A stretch of 50,385 nucleotides of DNA, taken from positions 1 through 50,385 of the forward strand of contig NZ_JAFBFG010000023.1 of NCBI RefSeq assembly GCF_016909155.1, read 5' to 3'. A program made the translations under genes and the position numbers. Below are positions 23,942 through 38,185 of this stretch, one piece after another. The notes beneath the pieces are model-generated. The model searched no databases, was not told the DNA's origin, and was given only the letters and a program-made list of their open reading frames with translations. Each line of letters begins with the position of its first letter. Within the stretch, counting starts at the first letter, position 1. Source of the stretch: Chryseomicrobium aureum. Its GTDB lineage: Bacteria > Bacillota > Bacilli > Bacillales_A > Planococcaceae.

Positions 23942-25372
23942 TTAGCGTTTTTGAATTTCTTCGTTTAGTAATTTGTTGACCATCGGCGGGTTTGCTTGAC
24001 CTTTTGTTGCTTTCATAATTTGACCGACTAAGAACCCAATTGCACGGTCTTTCCCGTTCTTGAAGTCTTCAATCGACTGTGGATTTGCATCCAATGTTTG
24101 AGTCACGATGTCACGCAGTGCACCTTCATCTGAAATCTGTACTAAGCCTTTTGCTTTGACGATTTCATCTGCAGTTCCACCGTTTTCCACCATCTCTTTG
24201 AATACTTTTTTGGCGATTTTTGAACTGATTGTTCCATCTTCGATCAACTTCACCATACCTGCAAGACCTTGTGGTGTAAGTTTCGTGTCTTTCAATTCTT
24301 TTTGCTCCGCATTCAAGTAGGCTGATACATCCCCCATCAACCAGTTCGTTGATAGTTTCGTGTCTGCTCCTAGTGAAATCGTTTCTTCAAAGAAATCGGA
24401 CATTTCCTTTGTCAATGTCATTACGCGCGCATCGTATTCTGTCAAGCCAAGTTCGTTCACATAACGCGCTTGGCGAGCATCCGGAAGTTCCGGTAATTCG
24501 GAACGAACACGGTCCATCCAAGCATCGTCAATCACAATTTTCACAAGATCTGGCTCTGGGAAGTAGCGGTAGTCATCCGCGCCTTCTTTCACACGCATTA
24601 AAATCGTCTTACCAGTAGACTCATCATAACGACGCGTCTCTTGAAGGATTTCCCCTCCATTTTTCAACACTTCCGCTTGGCGAATCTGCTCGTGCTCAAG
24701 ACCTTTTTTCACGTAGCTAAAGGAGTTCAAGTTCTTCAGTTCTGCTTTTGTTCCAAACTTTTCTTGCCCGTAGGGACGAAGTGAGATGTTCGCGTCACAA
24801 CGAAGAGATCCTTCTTCCATCTTACAGTCCGAAACACCAGTGAACTGAATGATTGATTTCAGTTTCTCTAAATAGGCGTATGCTTCTTCTGGTGTGCGAA
24901 TGTCTGGTTCCGATACGATTTCAACAAGAGGCGTTCCTTGACGGTTGAAGTCAACAAGCGAGTAGCCTTTGTCTGTATGCGACAGTTTCCCAGCATCTTC
25001 TTCTAAGTGAAGACGAGTGATCCCGATACGCTTTGTTTTGCCATCTACTTCAATTTCAATCCAGCCGTTTTCACCAATTGGCTTATCAAATTGCGAGATT
25101 TGATACGCTTTTGGATTGTCTGGGTAGAAGTAGTTTTTACGATCAAATTTTGTGACAGGTGCAATATCCATGTTCAGTGCCATTGCAGCACGCATTCCCC
25201 ATTCAACAGCCGTTTTGTTAACGACTGGAAGAACACCTGGATACCCAAGGTCGATCACGTGTGTATTTGTGTTTGGTTCTGCTCCAAAGTGCGCTGGAGA
25301 GGGAGAGAACATCTTCGATTCAGTTTTCAATTCTACGTGGACTTCAAGTCCGATAATTGTTTCAAAATTCAT
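23942..25372 (-). CDS. gatB: Aspartyl/glutamyl-tRNA(Asn/Gln) amidotransferase subunit B
   Basis: 476 residues. The GatB cradle domain starts [22 protein letters not shown], with [12 protein letters not shown] and [13 protein letters not shown]. The C-terminal helical/YqeY tail ends [20 protein letters not shown]. It activates the misacylated Glu-tRNA(Gln) or Asp-tRNA(Asn) with ATP for amide transfer. Start ATG 25372 overlaps the gatA stop (TAATG). Confidence 0.96.
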   Translation of the reverse strand: MNFETIIGLEVHVELKTESKMFSPSPAHFGAEPNTNTHVIDLGYPGVLPVVNKTAVEWGMRAAMALNMDIAPVTKFDRKNYFYPDNPKAYQISQFDKPIGENGWIEIEVDGKTKRIGITRLHLEEDAGKLSHTDKGYSLVDFNRQGTPLVEIVSEPDIRTPEEAYAYLEKLKSIIQFTGVSDCKMEEGSLRCDANISLRPYGQEKFGTKAELKNLNSFSYVKKGLEHEQIRQAEVLKNGGEILQETRRYDESTGKTILMRVKEGADDYRYFPEPDLVKIVIDDAWMDRVRSELPELPDARQARYVNELGLTEYDARVMTLTKEMSDFFEETISLGADTKLSTNWLMGDVSAYLNAEQKELKDTKLTPQGLAGMVKLIEDGTISSKIAKKVFKEMVENGGTADEIVKAKGLVQISDEGALRDIVTQTLDANPQSIEDFKNGKDRAIGFLVGQIMKATKGQANPPMVNKLLNEEIQKR

Positions 25373-26841
25373 TATGCCTTTACCTCCCATAAAGCCGGAG
25401 TCTGTTTGTGAAACTCAGTTGTCGACTCGTAGGCAGATGCCACTTGATAAATTGTCGCTTCATCGAAATGCTTTCCGATGATTTGAAGACCGAGTGGTAA
25501 CCCGTCTGCAGCAAAGCCACAAGGAATCGAGATTCCAGGGACGCCTGCAAGGTTGACAGGGATTGTTAAAATATCATTTGCATACATTGTTAATGGATCG
25601 TCGACATTTTCGCCTACTTTAAACGCAGGTGTTGGTGTCGTAGGTCCTACAATGACGTCGTAGTTTTCAAATACGTTTTCGAAGTCTTGCTTGATCAATG
25701 TGCGGACTTTTTGTGCTTTCAAGTAGTATGCATCATACGAACCGGCACTTAGTGAATACGTACCTAACATAATACGACGCTTCACTTCATCACCAAATCC
25801 TTGTGCACGCGTCATTTTATAAAGCTCTAACAAGTTCTTCGCTTCTTCTGCACGGTAGCCGTAACGGATGCCGTCAAAACGCGCTAAGTTTGAGGATGCT
25901 TCAGATGAAGACAATAGATAGTAAGTCGCTAACGCATACTCAGAGTGAGGAAGAGATACTTCTTCCCAAACCGCTCCTTGCGCTTCTAGCACTTTCAAGG
26001 CTTCTAAGACAGATGCGCGTACTTCTTCACTGACACCTTCGCCCATATATTCTTTAGGCACGCCGATGCGTAATCCTTTGATCGATTTGCCGATTGCTTC
26101 TGAGAATTTTGGAACCTCAACGTTTGCTGATGTTGAGTCCATTTCGTCCACACCAGAAATCGCTTCAAGAAGTAGAGCATTGTCTTCAACAGTACGTGTG
26201 ATGGGTCCGATTTGGTCTAAAGAAGACGCAAACGCAATCAATCCAAAACGAGACACGCGACCGTACGTTGGTTTCATTCCAACAACCCCACAGAATGCTG
26301 CCGGTTGACGGATTGAACCACCTGTATCAGACCCTAATGCAAATGGTACTTCGCCTGCTGCTACTGCAGCTGCAGAGCCACCCGATGAACCACCCGGAAC
26401 ATGTGCTAAATTCCAAGGGTTTTTCGTTTTTTTGTATGCTGAGTTTTCATTCGATGAACCCATAGCGAATTCATCCATGTTGATTTTCCCAACGGTGATC
26501 ATACCCGCTTCGCGAAGTTTGCGTACTACAGTCGCATCGTAGATTGGATTGAAACCTTCTAGAATTTTACTAGAAGCTGTTGTTTCGATTCCTTCAGTCA
26601 CGATGTTGTCTTTCAAACCGATAGGCAAACCAAACAGTGGCCCACGCTCTTCAAACGGCGTTGTTTCCAGTTCATCTGCTTGCTTCAGTGCGTTTTCTTT
26701 ATTTAATACAAGGAACGCCTGAACCTCTGCGTCCACTGCTTCAATTTGTTCAAAAGCATGTTCTGTTACTTGACGAACAGAAACTTCTTTTGCTGCAAGT
26801 TTTTGTTGCAGCTCTTTTGCTGTATGTGTAAAATAAGCCAA
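25372..26841 (-). CDS. gatA: Aspartyl/glutamyl-tRNA(Asn/Gln) amidotransferase subunit A
   Basis: 489 residues of the amidase-signature family. The Ser-cis-Ser-Lys triad is K77 (IGLKDN), S152 ([14 protein letters not shown]) and S176 ([11 protein letters not shown]), two less than the S. aureus GatA numbering. It hydrolyses glutamine and supplies ammonia to GatB. 15 bases after gatC, overlapping gatB by one base. Confidence 0.96.
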   Translation of the reverse strand: MAYFTHTAKELQQKLAAKEVSVRQVTEHAFEQIEAVDAEVQAFLVLNKENALKQADELETTPFEERGPLFGLPIGLKDNIVTEGIETTASSKILEGFNPIYDATVVRKLREAGMITVGKINMDEFAMGSSNENSAYKKTKNPWNLAHVPGGSSGGSAAAVAAGEVPFALGSDTGGSIRQPAAFCGVVGMKPTYGRVSRFGLIAFASSLDQIGPITRTVEDNALLLEAISGVDEMDSTSANVEVPKFSEAIGKSIKGLRIGVPKEYMGEGVSEEVRASVLEALKVLEAQGAVWEEVSLPHSEYALATYYLLSSSEASSNLARFDGIRYGYRAEEAKNLLELYKMTRAQGFGDEVKRRIMLGTYSLSAGSYDAYYLKAQKVRTLIKQDFENVFENYDVIVGPTTPTPAFKVGENVDDPLTMYANDILTIPVNLAGVPGISIPCGFAADGLPLGLQIIGKHFDEATIYQVASAYESTTEFHKQTPALWEVKA

Positions 26842-26856
26842 TTTCAGTCCGCCTCT

Positions 26857-27147
26857 CTAGTCCATAATTGCAGGAACTTTCACTTGACCTGCTTCTTGGT
26901 CTTTCACATTTTTCATCATGACTTCACGGTCTAACCCTGCAATTGACTTATCCTCACGAAGTACATTTTCAAGCGGTAAGACATGTGTTGTAGGTTCAAC
27001 ATTCGTCGTATCCAACTCATTTAATTTATCCGCAAATTGAACAATCTTTGCCAGTTGTTCTGTAAAGTGTTCAACTTCCTCATCCGTAATCGCCAAACGT
27101 GCCAAATGCGCGACGTGACGCACTTCTTCTTTTGTGATTGTTGCCAC
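26857..27147 (-). CDS. gatC: Aspartyl/glutamyl-tRNA(Asn/Gln) amidotransferase subunit C
   Basis: 96 residues: [21 protein letters not shown], then LREDKSI near residue 65. This small subunit wraps between GatA and GatB and stabilises the complex. GTG start at 27147, set by GGAGGTGTCCATA; an open frame runs 8 codons further but has no site. First gene of gatCAB, 72 bases after camS. Confidence 0.95.
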   Translation of the reverse strand: MATITKEEVRHVAHLARLAITDEEVEHFTEQLAKIVQFADKLNELDTTNVEPTTHVLPLENVLREDKSIAGLDREVMMKNVKDQEAGQVKVPAIMD

Positions 27148-27219
27148 TATGGACACCTCCAGTAAATTCAATCATACAAGCCATCATATCATTTTTCGCT
27201 TTACTTGAACAGAGTACCG

Positions 27220-28341
27220 TTATTCGTAGATATGTACGAAAGGTGTCTCCTGGTTTGCTTCTCGTTTGATTAGCGCCTGCTCGCCTTCTATTGACGTGAT
27301 GTTGATCTCAACAGGAAGATCCGCCACAAAATGCGTATTGATCAGGCCTGAAATGTATTGTGTAAAGCCGATAATTTCCGCTTTCCCGAAAAATTGAATC
27401 GGGATATCAATTTTTAACTCTTGTAGAAAATCATCTTTATAAAACCCTGTACCAATGACACTCGTGTAATTCGGGAAGTACGTCTCGACATCTTGTTTGA
27501 AATTACGGAATGCCGTATCTGTATCTCGGAACTGTTCACTAGAGTCCGAAGTAGGAAACGTTACGTAGCGTTCATTGAGTGACGTCCAGTCTCCGATTTC
27601 ATTCCCACTTGAGGAAACGCCGTAACTGAAATACGTACCTGGAACAATGGCGTTCCGGCTATTTTGTTTGAACAGACCGATTGTAATCGGAATGTTTTCG
27701 AGACCCGGCATCGCGCGCATCCGACTTACAATTTCTTGCGCAATACGTCGTCCATTTTCCGTGATTTGCTCGTCAGTCAATTGTTGTTCAAACACTGGCC
27801 CATAATCCACTTCGGTGTAGTAGTAGATGGAATTCAGAGCAAGTCCAATGGAAATGCCTGCAAGTTTCATCGTATTTTCATCAAGTTCTAAATAGTTCTG
27901 CTCCACGATATGTGTCAAATAAACAGGTGCTTTCTCCGCTTTTTCACGGCCTACTAGCCCCTCGTCATCTGGATTTAGCCCTTGCTCTGTTTGATTGCTT
28001 CGCGCTAACCATGAACTGATTGTTGAACGGTCCAAGTACTGGCCTTCTTGAAAGAAATAACGGTCAGTCGGAAATTCATTTTGAGACAAGCGCATGAGTC
28101 CTTTTTCAACTTCTACGATGTCATATTTTGTAGCCATATTGGACACGACCAAGCCACGGCTTTTGCTTTCTGCGTACGGCAAGATCGTAGAGTAATAATT
28201 ATCATCTAAACGAACAGAGGGAAGTACAACCGTCCGTGCTTCCGATTCTGCTGGGTCTTGTACGACTTCAGTTTCTTGGCTTGGCGTACATGCTGAAAGT
28301 ACAAGCATTGTCGCGAGCAGTCCTCCAAGTAGTTTTTTCAT
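27220..28341 (-). CDS. camS: CamS-family lipoprotein (YerH-like)
   Basis: 373 residues. The signal peptide MKKLLGGLLATMLVLSAC ends in a lipobox (C18), and the rest is the CamS domain (LPSVRLDDNYYSTILPY...). In enterococci and staphylococci the processed signal gives the cAM373 sex pheromone; the function of the protein body is unknown. Start ATG 28341, after an AGGAAG site; the longer frame would hide the signal peptide. It follows ligA by 16 bases, as in B. subtilis. Confidence 0.92.
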   Translation of the reverse strand: MKKLLGGLLATMLVLSACTPSQETEVVQDPAESEARTVVLPSVRLDDNYYSTILPYAESKSRGLVVSNMATKYDIVEVEKGLMRLSQNEFPTDRYFFQEGQYLDRSTISSWLARSNQTEQGLNPDDEGLVGREKAEKAPVYLTHIVEQNYLELDENTMKLAGISIGLALNSIYYYTEVDYGPVFEQQLTDEQITENGRRIAQEIVSRMRAMPGLENIPITIGLFKQNSRNAIVPGTYFSYGVSSSGNEIGDWTSLNERYVTFPTSDSSEQFRDTDTAFRNFKQDVETYFPNYTSVIGTGFYKDDFLQELKIDIPIQFFGKAEIIGFTQYISGLINTHFVADLPVEINITSIEGEQALIKREANQETPFVHIYE

Positions 28342-28357
28342 GTGTTGTTCTTCCTTC

Positions 28358-32597
<4,240 letters not shown>

Positions 32598-32601
<4 letters not shown>

Positions 32602-33293
32602 AGTTCCTCCTTAACGGCTTTTACCGTTTTGAGTGCTTGTTTTAAGTCGGTGTAGAGACTGTTGCCGACGACAATTGTGTCTGCATACTGGGCCATTTCT
32701 CGGGCTTGTTCAGTTGTCTCGATTCCGCCACCGTAAAATAATCGTGTCGTTGTCAGAACGTCTTTACTTGCTTTTACGACTTCTGGATTTCCATATGTCC
32801 CACTGTATTCCAAATAAAAAATCGGCAGATGGAACAAATTTTGTGCAAGTCGGGCGTAGGCTACAACTTCTTCTTCAGTCAGCGCTGTATTCGCTTCTGT
32901 CAACTCCGCAACTTTAGCAGCTGGGTTCAATACACAATAGCCTTCTGTAAACACTTCATCCCAGTTCATGAAGTCGCCATGCGCGACAAGGGCTTGATGA
33001 TGCAAGTCTTTTACCCAAGCAGTGTTCGGGCTGTTTAAAACGGAAGGGATAAAATAATAATCAAAACCTGGTGTGATCATTTCGAGGGTCGACAGTTCGA
33101 GGCAGACGGGAAGCGCAAATCGGCGGATTTTCATCAGAAGTTCAAGCACATCATCTAGCTCAACATTGTCAGATCCACCAACAATGATGGCATCTGTGCC
33201 AGATTCACAAATGAGTTCAAGATCGTCATCAGATAATGGCTTCGCCGGGTCAAGTTTACATACATGTTTCCACTCTCTATAGTCCGTAAGCAT
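32598..33293 (-). CDS. pcrB: Heptaprenylglyceryl phosphate synthase PcrB
   Basis: 231 residues, a TIM barrel: [37 protein letters not shown] at the start, [14 protein letters not shown] and [16 protein letters not shown], the phosphate and active-site loops. In Bacillales it couples heptaprenyl diphosphate to glycerol-1-phosphate. Start ATG 33293 after GAAGG; nine extra codons upstream lead into a hairpin. First gene of pcrB-pcrA-ligA-camS. Confidence 0.93.
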
Positions 33294-33312
33294 TAAGGCA
33301 CCTTCTTCAATC

Positions 33313-33354
33313 AGACACACTGAAATCGACCCGGGACGAGTCGATTTCGTGTCT
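33313..33354. promoter_or_regulatory. Strong hairpin in the pcrB leader
   Basis: AGACAC and GAAATCGAC (33313-33318, 33322-33330) pair with GTCGATTTC and GTGTCT (33340-33354), with a 3-base bulge and a 9-base loop: 15 paired bases just before the pcrB ribosome site. No T-run follows, so it is not a simple terminator. Could stabilise the mRNA or bind a regulator. Confidence 0.5.
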
Positions 33355-33380
33355 AGTAAGTTATGTAGTGTCAGTATACC

Positions 33381-33413
33381 AAAAAAACAGGCTTCCCTAA
33401 AGGGGAAACCTGT
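33381..33413 (-). terminator. Terminator after yerC
   Basis: On the minus strand AACAGG-TTTCCCC pairs with GGGAAGC-CTGTT around TTTA, followed by TTTTTTTGG. It begins at the yerC stop and separates yerABC from pcrB. Confidence 0.88.
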
Positions 33414-33742
33414 TAGCGACGACCTTTCGTCGTGGGCTTGAAGGAAGGCTCATCTGGATATAGTCTTCCGAGCATTTCATCATACGTATCATTGCCGTAA
33501 TCAAAGCAGCGACGCACGCGAGAGATTGTCGCTGTACTTGCACCCGTTTGATCTTTAATTGTTTCATACGTTTTTTGTAGGCGTAGCAAGTGGGCTACTT
33601 CAAAGCGTTGTGCGAGGGATTGAATCTCGCTAATTGTACATAAGTCATCAAAGAAGGCATAGGCCTCTTCGATATTCTTTAGTTCGAGTACGGCTTTAAA
33701 CAATTGGTCCGTTTGATGACCACGAATTTTATCGACTTGCAT
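33413..33742 (-). CDS. yerC: YerC/TrpR-like DNA-binding protein
   Basis: 109 residues of the TrpR/YerC-YecD family: LCTISEIQSLAQRFEVAHLL, then TGASTATISRVRRCFDYGNDTYDE, the helix-turn-helix and recognition helix. Presumed small transcriptional regulator. Targets unknown in this organism. 13 bases after yerB; the terminator follows at the stop codon. Confidence 0.9.
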   Translation of the reverse strand: MQVDKIRGHQTDQLFKAVLELKNIEEAYAFFDDLCTISEIQSLAQRFEVAHLLRLQKTYETIKDQTGASTATISRVRRCFDYGNDTYDEMLGRLYPDEPSFKPTTKGRR

Positions 33743-33755
33743 CGAATCACTTCCT

Positions 33756-34793
33756 TTATTCTGAATAGGTGACCATTTGGTCGAAACCGCGAGCGGTTGG
33801 AATCAAAGACATCCATGTTTGACCTGGTGCGAACTCCACTTCGGACGTTCCGTTGTAAAGTCGGAGCATCCCAGAATCCTCGCGCCAAGTTACTTCAAGT
33901 ACAGTTCCATCTCGGTACAGCCACGCTCTTCCACCAGCTGCGAAGTCTAGTGCTTGACGCCCTTCTGCATCGATTGTTTGATGAGGAACTTCTACGATGA
34001 CAACATTAGCGAGTTGCAGGGCATCTCCTGACTCCGCATCCGTTGTCTCTATTCCTCCAGATGACCTTGTATAGAAACCAGATGTAGTATCGTACGAATA
34101 GCTAGTAACAAAATTTTGGTCCCCACTATAGCTAATGGTGAGGTCTGTGACAGTCTCTCCACTCATTGCTTCCTTTGAAAAAACATAGGTTGGCATTTGA
34201 GATTCCGAAAGTGTCATCGAGGCACCTACTTGTTCAGCAGCATCGAGAATTTCAGGACCTGTACTGTACGAGTTATGTGGAGCTTTCCGGTCCGAGGAAC
34301 GGTGAAAATAAGTTCCGTCGTACATCATACCATTGATATGGTCGATGTCACCGCGGTCGAGCATCGCTTTCGCGTCCGGGCTGTAGCCATGCGCCACATA
34401 AAACGCATTGTAGCCATTGGCTAGATCAATGAAGTAGTCACGTGCACTTCGGATCGGTCCAACTCGTTCTGGCATTTCACTTTCGTACACGGCTAAAAAA
34501 CGCGTGATGTTGCTTTCTGCAATTAATTCAATAATGACATCTGCTTCTGCAAGGCCCGACTGTGGCCGAGCAAGTGGATGATTGTTAATGGTGACGACTA
34601 CTGGTCGCGCCGTCATTTTTTGAGAGACGGGTTCCCCAGATAGTGGCGTGATAAAGTTTAAGGTTTCGGTTACTTCTTGTTCATTTTCTTCTACTTCATT
34701 TACAATCGGCTCTTCCATGGCTGTCTCTTCTTTATCTTTGCAGCCTGTCAGGATAAGCACTGAACACACTACAACAATTCCCCATTTTTTCAT
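33756..34793 (-). CDS. yerB: YerB-like DUF3048 lipoprotein
   Basis: 345 residues. Signal peptide MKKWGIVVVCSVLILTGC with lipobox Cys C18, an acidic linker (EETAMEEPIVNEVEENEQE), then DUF3048: PVVVTINNHPLARPQSGLAEADVIIELIAE, ERVGPIRSARDYFIDLA. Extracytoplasmic and membrane-anchored. Function unknown; conserved in this place across Bacillales. Follows yerA by 12 bases. Confidence 0.92.
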   Translation of the reverse strand: MKKWGIVVVCSVLILTGCKDKEETAMEEPIVNEVEENEQEVTETLNFITPLSGEPVSQKMTARPVVVTINNHPLARPQSGLAEADVIIELIAESNITRFLAVYESEMPERVGPIRSARDYFIDLANGYNAFYVAHGYSPDAKAMLDRGDIDHINGMMYDGTYFHRSSDRKAPHNSYSTGPEILDAAEQVGASMTLSESQMPTYVFSKEAMSGETVTDLTISYSGDQNFVTSYSYDTTSGFYTRSSGGIETTDAESGDALQLANVVIVEVPHQTIDAEGRQALDFAAGGRAWLYRDGTVLEVTWREDSGMLRLYNGTSEVEFAPGQTWMSLIPTARGFDQMVTYSE

Positions 34794-34805
34794 TGTAGTT
34801 CCCCC

Positions 34806-36536
34806 TTAACGCATGACAGACGGGAATAGGACTTGCTTCTTTAAGACATCGACGATTCCTCGTTGTGTCACGCGGACATATGGTAAATGCGTGGCCTGAA
34901 GGAACAATAGTGTATAAATAGCATCTCCATGGTGAAACCCGTGAGCAGCCAATTCATCCTTGAGAACTTTCTCTATTTCTATAAGTTCTGAAACAGGATG
35001 TGTGGAGAGGCCGCCACCAATCGGCAAATCAATTTTCGCTGTGATTTTTCCGTCTTGGCTGACAGCGATACCTCCGCCTTGGGTTTTAATAGCTTCATAC
35101 GCTTTTTTCATTTCATTTTTGTCTTTCCCGATCAATAGTATATCGCCCATATTGGAATACGATGACGCAAATCCTTGCAGAGTTGTCGCGAACCCTTTGA
35201 GTAGCGTATTGACTTTCCATTTCCCATTCCGGTCAATCAATACTAGAAAACTTTCATCATGATCATCCTTCAAGCGGTCATGTGTTGTATCCACACGTAC
35301 GCGATAGGGTTTGATGATGACGTCATTGACCATTTCAAGTCCAAATGGCATCGAAAATTGGAAGTCTGTATCGGCAAGCTCCACTTGAAGTGGTCCGTTT
35401 GAGAACATGGAAAAATCTGTTCCACTAAACGTCACTTGGCGTTCGCCATCTCGTTTGATCCAAACACCTTTTGATAAGACGCTGATCGGCGTCGGCGAAT
35501 GGTCGTCCGTTAAGAAATTCAGCGACGCCAAACGACCTGTCGCAATGACTCCGTGAAGGTTCGACAAGTTGTAATACTTCGCTGGGTTGAACGTGGCCAT
35601 CAAGTACGCATCTACTGGATCTACTCCTGCATCAAGTGCGACTTGAATACATTTGTCCATCACGCCGTCTTTATGGAAGCCTGGTGTACTGCCATCTGTT
35701 GTCATCATGAGATGATCAAAAATCTTCCAACCTTTATCGACGATTTCCTTTAACAAATTCGGCAAGTCCGGACGAATCGAAGAATGACGAAGCGTGACCG
35801 CGTACCCGTGTAAAATACGTTTTTCGACTTCCTCGATCGTCATGGCCTCATGGTCACCATCTGTTCCGAGCAGACGCATCTTCGTCAATGTTCGCTCCGA
35901 TGCACCTGGGAAATGCCCTTCTATTTTCATTCCGCTTGCTTTTGCTTTTTGCATCCAGTACAGCATTTGATCGTCGCCATTTAACAGACGTGGCCATCCG
36001 GTGAGTTCTCCTCCCATGATGACATCAGGTCGTTCAATCCATTCAGTGATCGCTTTTGTCGTAAACAATTCCTCTTCGTGCTCGAGTTCTGTTTGGGAAT
36101 CAAAACGTGCCCACCAGTAAAATGAAAACGGCAACTCGCGTAAACTGTCCATAAATGAAAACGCTTTCTTGTTTTCCATTGTCAAAAACAACGGTAAGTT
36201 GTCCGACACCAACATCGTTGTTCCGGTTTGTGCAGCATAGTCACTAAATGTTTCCGGGTTATAGAGTTGGAACGGATGACTGTGGGCTTCGATATAACCA
36301 GGGACAATTTTTAGTCCTGTTGCATCAATCACTTCAGTTCCTTCAGTGGAGGCAGGAAGTTCTTTACCCGCGTATACGATGCGGTCTCCGACAATCCAGA
36401 TGTTGCCGTCCACCCACGTTTTAAGGTGACTGTGGAGGTAAGTCGCATTTGTGATCAATTTATCAGGTTCACCCTGTCCATTCACAACTTCGAGTTGATG
36501 ACGAATCTCTTCAATTTTCCAAATCGGGTATTGCAT
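34806..36536 (-). CDS. yerA: YerA, adenine-deaminase-like amidohydrolase
   Basis: 576 residues, about the length of B. subtilis YerA. The metal site begins VPGYIEAHSHPFQ (H-x-H), with GHFPGASERTL and an AdeC-like C-terminal domain (GGGLSTHPVSELIEIEKVL). It would hydrolyse adenine or a related ring; the YerA branch is not proved to be an adenine deaminase, so the substrate is open. Start ATG 36536 after GAGGG. An open frame running 65 codons upstream translates repeat copy B and is spurious. Confidence 0.85.
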   Translation of the reverse strand: MQYPIWKIEEIRHQLEVVNGQGEPDKLITNATYLHSHLKTWVDGNIWIVGDRIVYAGKELPASTEGTEVIDATGLKIVPGYIEAHSHPFQLYNPETFSDYAAQTGTTMLVSDNLPLFLTMENKKAFSFMDSLRELPFSFYWWARFDSQTELEHEEELFTTKAITEWIERPDVIMGGELTGWPRLLNGDDQMLYWMQKAKASGMKIEGHFPGASERTLTKMRLLGTDGDHEAMTIEEVEKRILHGYAVTLRHSSIRPDLPNLLKEIVDKGWKIFDHLMMTTDGSTPGFHKDGVMDKCIQVALDAGVDPVDAYLMATFNPAKYYNLSNLHGVIATGRLASLNFLTDDHSPTPISVLSKGVWIKRDGERQVTFSGTDFSMFSNGPLQVELADTDFQFSMPFGLEMVNDVIIKPYRVRVDTTHDRLKDDHDESFLVLIDRNGKWKVNTLLKGFATTLQGFASSYSNMGDILLIGKDKNEMKKAYEAIKTQGGGIAVSQDGKITAKIDLPIGGGLSTHPVSELIEIEKVLKDELAAHGFHHGDAIYTLLFLQATHLPYVRVTQRGIVDVLKKQVLFPSVMR

Positions 36537-36920
36537 ATGGAAACACCCTCTCTTTACACAATTCTTTTCCAGTTTAGCATAACGCTTTAGTAAAGTGAAG
36601 CGTGAAAGTGACAGAATTGTTTCAGGTGATAAGGTTTTCGAGGTAGTAGGAGGGGAAAAGGAGGCGGACTTGTTTTTAGAATAGTTTCCATAATATGACT
36701 GAGGGCACAAACGGAGTTGTCGAGGGCACAATACGCTCTATTCGGGTCACAAAACGAGCTTCGCAGGGCACAAAGAAAGCCGCTCAGGGCACAAACCCCG
36801 AGCGACCTAAGATCTTACTAGAAAGAACTTGAGAAATCCTTCCCAGGGAGTTTCTCATAAAAAGACTTAACTTATTATTGAAATCTTCCCTGGGAAGAAA
36901 TAGACCAGTCGGCTCCACAT
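36537..36920. other. Gene-free spacer between purD and yerA with repeat copy B
   Basis: It holds repeat copy B (36681-36800) and a pair of complementary 11-base words CTTCCCAGGGA (near 36839) and TCCCTGGGAAG (near 36886) that could fold into a long-loop stem. No T-run terminator for the pur operon is clear. No gene seen. Confidence 0.65.
36681..36800 (+). repeat. Dispersed repeat, copy B: head plus five 21-base units
   Basis: The head ATAGTTTCCATAATATGACT (18 of 20 bases as in copies A and C) is followed by five GGGCACAAA-like units. Their CAC cores start at 36706, 36727, 36748, 36769 and 36790, exactly 21 bases apart, while the remaining 12 bases of each unit vary. Confidence 0.85.
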
Positions 36921-38174
36921 CTAAGATAGTGTTCGCCACCCAATATCCTTTCGGTAATAACAAGATGGCCAGTCGACCGAGTCGAGTGCAGCGTAGACTT
37001 TGCTCGCTGCTTCGGCTGGTGTTTCAGCTGCAGCCGATACCAACAGCAGTCGCCCACCTGATCCACGGAAACGGTCTTGTTGCAGCGTGGTTCCGGCGTG
37101 GAATACCTGCACGTCCTTTAGCTTGTGAAGCTCTGGTAGCAATTGCCCCTTCACCGGCTCATCCGGGTACCCTTCTGCTGCAACGACAACACCAAGATGC
37201 TGTAAATCGTCCCATTCTGCAGTCGGCGCTTGCCCCTCAAGTAAATCAACAAGTAACTTCCCAGAATCGGTTTTAAGTTTCGGCAACACGACTTGTGTTT
37301 CTGGGTCGCCAAAACGTGTGTTGAACTCGATTACTTTTGGTCCTTCAGTCGTCGCAATCAATCCCGCATATAAGACGCCTGTAAACGAGCGACCTTCTGC
37401 ATCCATGGCATCAACCGTTTTTCGGACAATTGTTTCAAGCGCCTGTTCGGCAAGACCTTCTGGCAAATGAGGGACTGGACAATACGCACCCATTCCTCCA
37501 GTGTTCGGTCCTCTGTCACCGTCATACGCACGTTTGTGATCTTGTGCAATTGGCATCGGAATAATGTGGCCACCATGGACGAATGCGAGAAGGGAAAATT
37601 CTTCCCCTTCCAAAAACTCTTCGATGACAATTCGAGAAGACGCGTCTCCAAAGCGCTGATCATCTAACATTGAGACAACTGCTTGTTCCGCCTCTTCTTC
37701 CGTCATCGCCACAACGACACCTTTTCCTGCTGCGAGACCATCTGCTTTGATGACGATCGGCGCACCCTGCTTTTTCACATAGGCAAGAGCCGGCTCGACC
37801 TCTTCAAACACTTCATAAAATGCAGTCGGAATTGCATAGCGGTCCATCACATCTTTTGCATACGCCTTACTTCCTTCAAGTTCAGCTGCTGCTTGCGTTG
37901 GTCCAAAAATCGTCAACCCTTCCGAATGAAAATAATCTACGATCCCTTCAGACAACGGTTGTTCGGGTCCGACGAATGTCAGCGTGATTTTCTCACGGCG
38001 AACGACTTCAGCAATTGCTGGAAAGTCCAGTTGTGAGATGGCTATACACGTTGCTTCGTCTTTCATGCCATCGTTTCCTGGAATGGCAAAGACTTCGGTT
38101 ACACTGGGTGAAGTTTTAAACTGACGGACGATAGCGTGTTCGCGACCGCCACTTCCAATCACAAGTACTTTCAT
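36921..38174 (-). CDS. purD: Phosphoribosylamine-glycine ligase
   Basis: 417 residues. N-terminal GSGGREHAIV, ATP-grasp centre with APIVIKADGLAAGKGV, and GPNTGGMGAYCPVPH. It makes glycinamide ribonucleotide from phosphoribosylamine, glycine and ATP. Last gene of the pur operon, 11 bases after purH. Confidence 0.97.
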   Translation of the reverse strand: MKVLVIGSGGREHAIVRQFKTSPSVTEVFAIPGNDGMKDEATCIAISQLDFPAIAEVVRREKITLTFVGPEQPLSEGIVDYFHSEGLTIFGPTQAAAELEGSKAYAKDVMDRYAIPTAFYEVFEEVEPALAYVKKQGAPIVIKADGLAAGKGVVVAMTEEEAEQAVVSMLDDQRFGDASSRIVIEEFLEGEEFSLLAFVHGGHIIPMPIAQDHKRAYDGDRGPNTGGMGAYCPVPHLPEGLAEQALETIVRKTVDAMDAEGRSFTGVLYAGLIATTEGPKVIEFNTRFGDPETQVVLPKLKTDSGKLLVDLLEGQAPTAEWDDLQHLGVVVAAEGYPDEPVKGQLLPELHKLKDVQVFHAGTTLQQDRFRGSGGRLLLVSAAAETPAEAASKVYAALDSVDWPSCYYRKDIGWRTLS

Positions 38175-38185
38175 TCGATTTCCTC

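Noticed and set aside
36537-36731. 65-codon N-terminal extension of yerA
   Set aside because: It translates repeat copy B; the ATG at 36536 has a ribosome site and gives the family length.
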